Below are positions 63,873 to 64,000 of a stretch of DNA of 64,000 bases, piece by piece (within the stretch, counting starts at the first letter, position 1; each line of letters opens with the position of its first letter). The notes beneath the pieces are model-generated. The model did no database searches. It had not been told where the DNA came from and saw only the letters and a program-made list of their open reading frames with translations. The DNA comes from Serratia rhizosphaerae. Lineage in GTDB: Bacteria > Pseudomonadota > Gammaproteobacteria > Enterobacterales > Enterobacteriaceae. The position numbers were made by a program, and so were the translations under genes. The DNA is taken from contig NZ_CP041764.1 in the NCBI RefSeq assembly GCF_009817885.1, forward strand, positions 1,178,001 through 1,242,000. Reading direction: 5' to 3'.

Positions 63873-64000
63873 ATGGCAACCACGCTGTTTAAAGATTTTC
63901 AATTTGAAGCCGCACACCGCCTGCCGCATGTGCCTGAAGGCCATAAATGCGGCCGTCTGCACGGGCATTCGTTTATGGTGCGTCTGGAGATAACCGGTGA
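63873..64000 (+). CDS. queD: 6-carboxy-tetrahydropterin synthase QueD (partial, cut by window end)
   Basis: First 42 codons only: MATTLFKDFQFEAAHRLPHV then GHKCGRLHGHSF. The His-X-His zinc ligands and the catalytic Cys of the PTPS/QueD family are visible. Queuosine precursor pathway. It is divergent from cysJ, as in E. coli. Confidence 0.95.
   Translation, partial: MATTLFKDFQFEAAHRLPHVPEGHKCGRLHGHSFMVRLEITG

Overview
The window is a chromosomal segment of a Serratia-like member of the Enterobacterales. Protein sequences and gene order follow the Escherichia/Yersinia/Serratia backbone: rrnG-type rRNA operon - clpB - pgeF - rluD / bamD / raiA / pheL-pheA / tyrA-aroF / rplS-trmD-rimM-rpsP / ffh / ypjD-corB / luxS / micA / gshA-yqaA-yqaB / serine and arginine tRNAs / csrA / alaS / recX-recA / pncC / mutS / rpoS-nlpD-pcm-surE-truD-ispF-ispD-ftsB / cysG-cysD-cysN-cysC / iap / cysH-cysI-cysJ / queD. 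The best genus-level clue is a cryptic-prophage locus at about 16.4-20.4 kb. It matches the nucE-nucD-nucC (holin-endolysin-Ogr-like activator) arrangement known from Serratia marcescens. The species cannot be fixed from the sequence alone.

Region by region. 1-4.7 kb holds an rRNA operon on the minus strand: 16S, tRNA-Glu and the 5' 2.4 kb of 23S, with P1/P2 promoters and boxA elements. 4.8-9.3 kb is clpB with a textbook sigma-32 promoter, then pgeF and rluD. 9.4-14.5 kb is bamD, raiA and the aromatic amino acid block (pheL attenuator-pheA, then tyrA-aroF with TyrR-like boxes). 15.0-16.4 kb is a DcuA/DcuB-type dicarboxylate antiporter. 16.4-20.4 kb is the P2/186-like remnant: a CI-like repressor, a small gene of unknown function under a perfect LexA box, a terminator, then an operon of tail protein X, holin, SAR-type endolysin, overlapping Rz/Rz1 spanins, eroded pieces of tail genes R, W and I, and the zinc-finger activator NucC. 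20.5-26.4 kb is the ribosomal/SRP/CorB block. 26.5-27.8 kb is an intact-looking IS3-family element. 27.8-31.2 kb is luxS, the sRNA micA and gshA. 31.3-32.0 kb is a tRNA array (three tRNA-Arg-ACG, one tRNA-Ser-GCT and a tRNA 3' fragment). 32.3-49.8 kb is conserved housekeeping (csrA to ftsB) with an extra MFS transporter. 50.2-52.5 kb is a polar amino acid ABC transporter. 52.5-64.0 kb is sulfate assimilation, with cysG heading the cysDNC unit, iap, cysHIJ and the start of queD.

The most interesting unit is the 16.4-20.4 kb locus. All lysis functions and the regulators are intact, while the phage structural genes survive only as scars. Its control elements are still readable: a LexA box with the same arms as the recA box of this genome, an 8-bp palindrome upstream of the CI-like gene, and a GTTGT-N12-ACAAC dyad upstream of the lysis operon that fits the Ogr-family TGT-N12-ACA recognition rule. 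Together these suggest a domesticated, SOS-linked, self-amplifying lysis or protein-release switch. The holin, endolysin and activator have been described in S. marcescens. The small SOS gene, the NucC site at the operon head and the scar structure look worth testing.
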